Positions 62,266-64,000 of a stretch of DNA of 64,000 bases are shown here, piece by piece. The notes below the pieces were generated by a model that worked only from the letters and a program-made list of their open reading frames with translations, was not told the origin of the DNA and searched no databases. How positions within the stretch are numbered: position 1 is the first letter of the stretch; every line of letters begins with the position of its first letter. The stretch lies in contig CALWYZ010000008.1 of assembly GCA_944385895.1 (NCBI GenBank), positions 39,756-103,755 on the forward strand. The letters are read 5' to 3'. The position numbers were made by a program, and so were the translations under genes. This DNA comes from an uncultured Clostridia bacterium. GTDB taxonomy: Bacteria; Bacillota; Clostridia; Oscillospirales; QAKW01.

Positions 62266-62842
62266 TGTACTTATTTTGCGCACGTTCCAGTTCACCGTCC
62301 ATAAGCATCCGGCATATATCACCGGTTTTATCGGCAGCTGCCGATATCAGTCGCATATCGTCAGATGACAGCTTTCCCAGCACCCAGTCTTTAAGGTCGT
62401 AATCAGGGTCGGGCTTTTTTCCTACACCTATTTTTATACGCATAAATTCCTGGCTGTTCAGGGCTTTTATTATATCCCAAATACCATTATGCCCGCCGTC
62501 CGAGCCTTTGGGACGTATACGTATTTTGCCTGTATCAAGACTTACATCATCATAAACCACAATCAGGTTTTCTATGGGTATTCTGTAATAGTGCATGACT
62601 GTACCGACCGATGTACCGCTCAGGTTCATAAAAGTCTGAGGTTTTATTATATACACTTCCCTGCCGTTATCCTTTGCACGCCATATAAGCGCGCTGCCCC
62701 TGGGTTTTATTTGTTGAGCATCAAAATATTTAATAAGTGCGTCAGCACAGATAAATCCCGCATTATGCCGTGTTTTTTCGTATTTTTCTCCCGGATTGCC
62801 CAGTCCGGCAATCAGATATCTTTTTTCGTTATTGAAAAGCAT
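62258..62842 (-). CDS. pth: Peptidyl-tRNA hydrolase
   Basis: 194 residues. Recycles peptidyl-tRNA released from stalled ribosomes. Family motifs: AGLGNPGEKYEKTRHNAG with the catalytic His, MNLSGTSVG, VVYDDVSLDTG with the catalytic Asp, and GSDGGHNG. Its last eight bases overlap mfd. A hairpin in the 5' untranslated region lies at 62869-62889. Confidence 0.96.
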   Translation of the reverse strand: MLFNNEKRYLIAGLGNPGEKYEKTRHNAGFICADALIKYFDAQQIKPRGSALIWRAKDNGREVYIIKPQTFMNLSGTSVGTVMHYYRIPIENLIVVYDDVSLDTGKIRIRPKGSDGGHNGIWDIIKALNSQEFMRIKIGVGKKPDPDYDLKDWVLGKLSSDDMRLISAAADKTGDICRMLMDGELERAQNKYNG

Positions 62843-62868
62843 AATCTTCTTCCTTTACATGCAAACAT

Positions 62869-62889
62869 GCGCAAAGCAATACTTTGCGC
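62869..62889. other. Hairpin in the 5' region of pth
   Basis: GCGCAAAG and CTTTGCGC pair perfectly around CAATA, 27 bases before the pth start codon. On the plus strand it is followed by TTTTATTTTAT, a terminator-like form, but no plus-strand gene is upstream. Confidence 0.45.
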
Positions 62890-62927
62890 TTTTATTTTAT
62901 TCATTATATCACACAAAATCAAAAAAT

Positions 62928-62951
62928 AAAAGGCGGATTTTTCCGCCTTTT
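62928..62951 (-). terminator. Terminator of the SGNH esterase gene
   Basis: AAAAGGCGGA and TCCGCCTTTT around TTTT; it overlaps the very start of the intergenic space after the stop at 62953. Confidence 0.88.
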
Positions 62952-62952
62952 A

Positions 62953-63915
62953 TCAATCTTTTAAAATTTTTTCTATATGCTCTTGCAGCGCTTTAGCATA
63001 CATACAAAAGCCCAAATCATTGGGATGCACATGATCGGCATAAAATTTTCCAAAATGAGGAACGATTTTATCCCCGTCAACAAGATAAAAGCCATGGGAT
63101 ATGATTTGTTCCTTTATGGTATCACAGCACTGACCGAATGTGCCCATTTTAGCATCCGAATCAGCATCTGAGCGCCAGATAGGCAAAACGCACAAAACCT
63201 TTTTGTCACCGTAGGCTTTTTTGACAAGGTCAAGAAATGCCTGTACATGACAATTTAATTCGTCCAGTGATTTATAATACTTGTAATCATTTGTCCCGTA
63301 AGCTACAACCACCACGTCCGGATCAAAATCAGAGGTATCAAATGTACACTCATGAAACATCCCACCGCCGACCCCGTTTATAACACTGTCTGCGTTAAAG
63401 TAAAGCGTTGTCTGCCATGCATATGACATACTGTCAAACTCGCTGTTCCAGCCCTGGGTTATGGAATCGCCCATAAAGAGTATTTTAACGGAATGTTCAT
63501 GAGCCCTGAAATACGCTCCGTCGTCCAGTCTGATATTCTCGATTGAGGTCTTTATATCATGACTGGGGAAAACAAGCGTAACGCGTGTATCACCACCGTC
63601 GCTTATCTTCATGGTTTTGCTCGTTCCGGAATCATCAAAGTCCAGATTTCTGAGACTGTAAGTGATAACTCCGTTTATAAGCACATCAAACTTTCTCCCT
63701 GATACCGCTTTGAAAGCGAAGGTCTTGGAATCAGTATGAAAATCAAACCTGACTCCCGTTGCTATTTGGGAACGTTCAAAAAGTGAGTTGTCGATACTTT
63801 TCCAACCGTCTTGCTGTTTTTTAGTACATTTATAAAAAGTCAGCACCTTATCCTGCCGGATTATTTCCACCGCACCGAATGTAATAGATTTTAATTCCTC
63901 GCCTTCAACACGCAA
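62953..63915 (-). CDS. SGNH/GDSL esterase with N-terminal beta domain (uncertain start)
   Basis: 320 residues: a beta-rich N-terminal part (about 1-140) and an SGNH hydrolase with FMGDSITQG, GVGGGMF, VAYGTNDYK and the C-terminal DHVHPND catalytic pair. Such two-domain esterases (CE2-like) remove acetyl groups from polysaccharides. The frame opens at TTG 63915 immediately after an in-frame stop; no ATG is near. An out-of-frame ATG four bases upstream, in ATGATTG, hints that a one-base change shifted the start. The gene is otherwise intact. A strong inverted repeat precedes it. Confidence 0.82.
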   Translation of the reverse strand: MRVEGEELKSITFGAVEIIRQDKVLTFYKCTKKQQDGWKSIDNSLFERSQIATGVRFDFHTDSKTFAFKAVSGRKFDVLINGVITYSLRNLDFDDSGTSKTMKISDGGDTRVTLVFPSHDIKTSIENIRLDDGAYFRAHEHSVKILFMGDSITQGWNSEFDSMSYAWQTTLYFNADSVINGVGGGMFHECTFDTSDFDPDVVVVAYGTNDYKYYKSLDELNCHVQAFLDLVKKAYGDKKVLCVLPIWRSDADSDAKMGTFGQCCDTIKEQIISHGFYLVDGDKIVPHFGKFYADHVHPNDLGFCMYAKALQEHIEKILKD

Positions 63916-63930
63916 TCATTTTACACGTAT

Positions 63931-63962
63931 AATTAAACCATCTCGAAAGTGGTGGTTTAATT
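63931..63962. repeat. Inverted repeat upstream of the SGNH esterase gene
   Basis: Perfect ten-base arms AATTAAACCA (63931-63940) and TGGTTTAATT (63953-63962) around 12 bases, with GGAAGGAG just beyond on the minus strand. May be an operator or part of an upstream gene's end beyond the window. Confidence 0.5.
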
Positions 63963-64000
63963 ATTTCTCCTTCCTAAAAATTTGGTTATATTTGCAGGGT

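Noticed and set aside
62869..62889. Plus-strand terminator before pth
   Set aside because: It has the form of a rightward terminator but there is no plus-strand gene to end; kept only as a 5' hairpin.

Overview
The window reads as a chromosome segment of an endospore-forming, Gram-positive, low-to-moderate GC anaerobe of the Clostridia, most like gut Oscillospiraceae/Ruminococcaceae. The evidence is SpoIID next to a SpoIIQ-like M23 protein, DacF, FeoAB, a class B sortase domain, AGGAGG-type ribosome binding sites, TTGACA/TATAAT promoters and Firmicutes-type lipoproteins. The species cannot be fixed from the sequence. I see no phage, transposon, integron or CRISPR array; this is mostly core chromosome with short operons closed by strong intrinsic terminators.

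Left end (1-9.3 kb): a complete minus-strand arginine operon argG-argH-argC-argJ-argB-argD-argF (argF cut by the window edge) behind a promoter region rich in TGCAT palindromes that look like ArgR sites, then a galactokinase-like gene. 9.3-15.1 kb: tRNA-Gln, a membrane GNAT protein of unusual architecture, an SGNH-hydrolase/sortase B fusion, small membrane and hypothetical genes, a four-tRNA array (Asp-Phe-Cys-Ala in transcription order) and a CAU tRNA. 15.1-20.8 kb: feoA-feoB plus a small CDF-like membrane gene, divergent from a DtxR-family regulator and an ABC-2 exporter. 20.9-28.4 kb: a carbohydrate block with an FAD oxidoreductase, two AraC regulators, a lipoprotein and a CUT1 sugar importer without its ATPase.

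28.4-41.4 kb: DacF carboxypeptidase; a YtrA-type GntR/ABC exporter operon with a perfect operator palindrome; a TrpXYZ-type importer behind a leader with an attenuator terminator; an ATP-grasp protein; spoIID and a spoIIQ-like gene; a PnuC-type transporter with a structured leader; a lipoprotein; and the DnaI/DnaD-like primosome pair. 41.4-44 kb: hemolysin III-like protein (apparently starting at ACG) and an ABC exporter.

44-51 kb: lysine/diaminopimelate synthesis. lysA-dapA-dapH (with a trailing PHP gene) runs leftwards from a strong promoter and an unusual leader holding three perfect-length 35-bp tandem repeats plus a terminator hairpin. A divergent M20D deacetylase (probable dapL) and a convergent aminotransferase (probable patA) supply the other steps of the acetylase branch. 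51-53.4 kb: rhamnulokinase and a TIM-barrel isomerase. 53.5-58.8 kb: a tightly overlapping operon of a PLP enzyme, lipoprotein, response regulator, histidine kinase and PAP2 phosphatase. Right end: pth-mfd and an SGNH esterase with an uncertain start.

The points most worth follow-up are the SGNH-sortase B fusion (11.1-12.5 kb), the repeat-bearing lysA leader (48.3-48.6 kb), the membrane GNAT protein (9.6-11.0 kb), the attenuated leader of the TrpXYZ-like importer (35.0-35.1 kb) and the mini CDF-like protein overlapping feoB. All functional assignments are from reading the translations; no database search was run.
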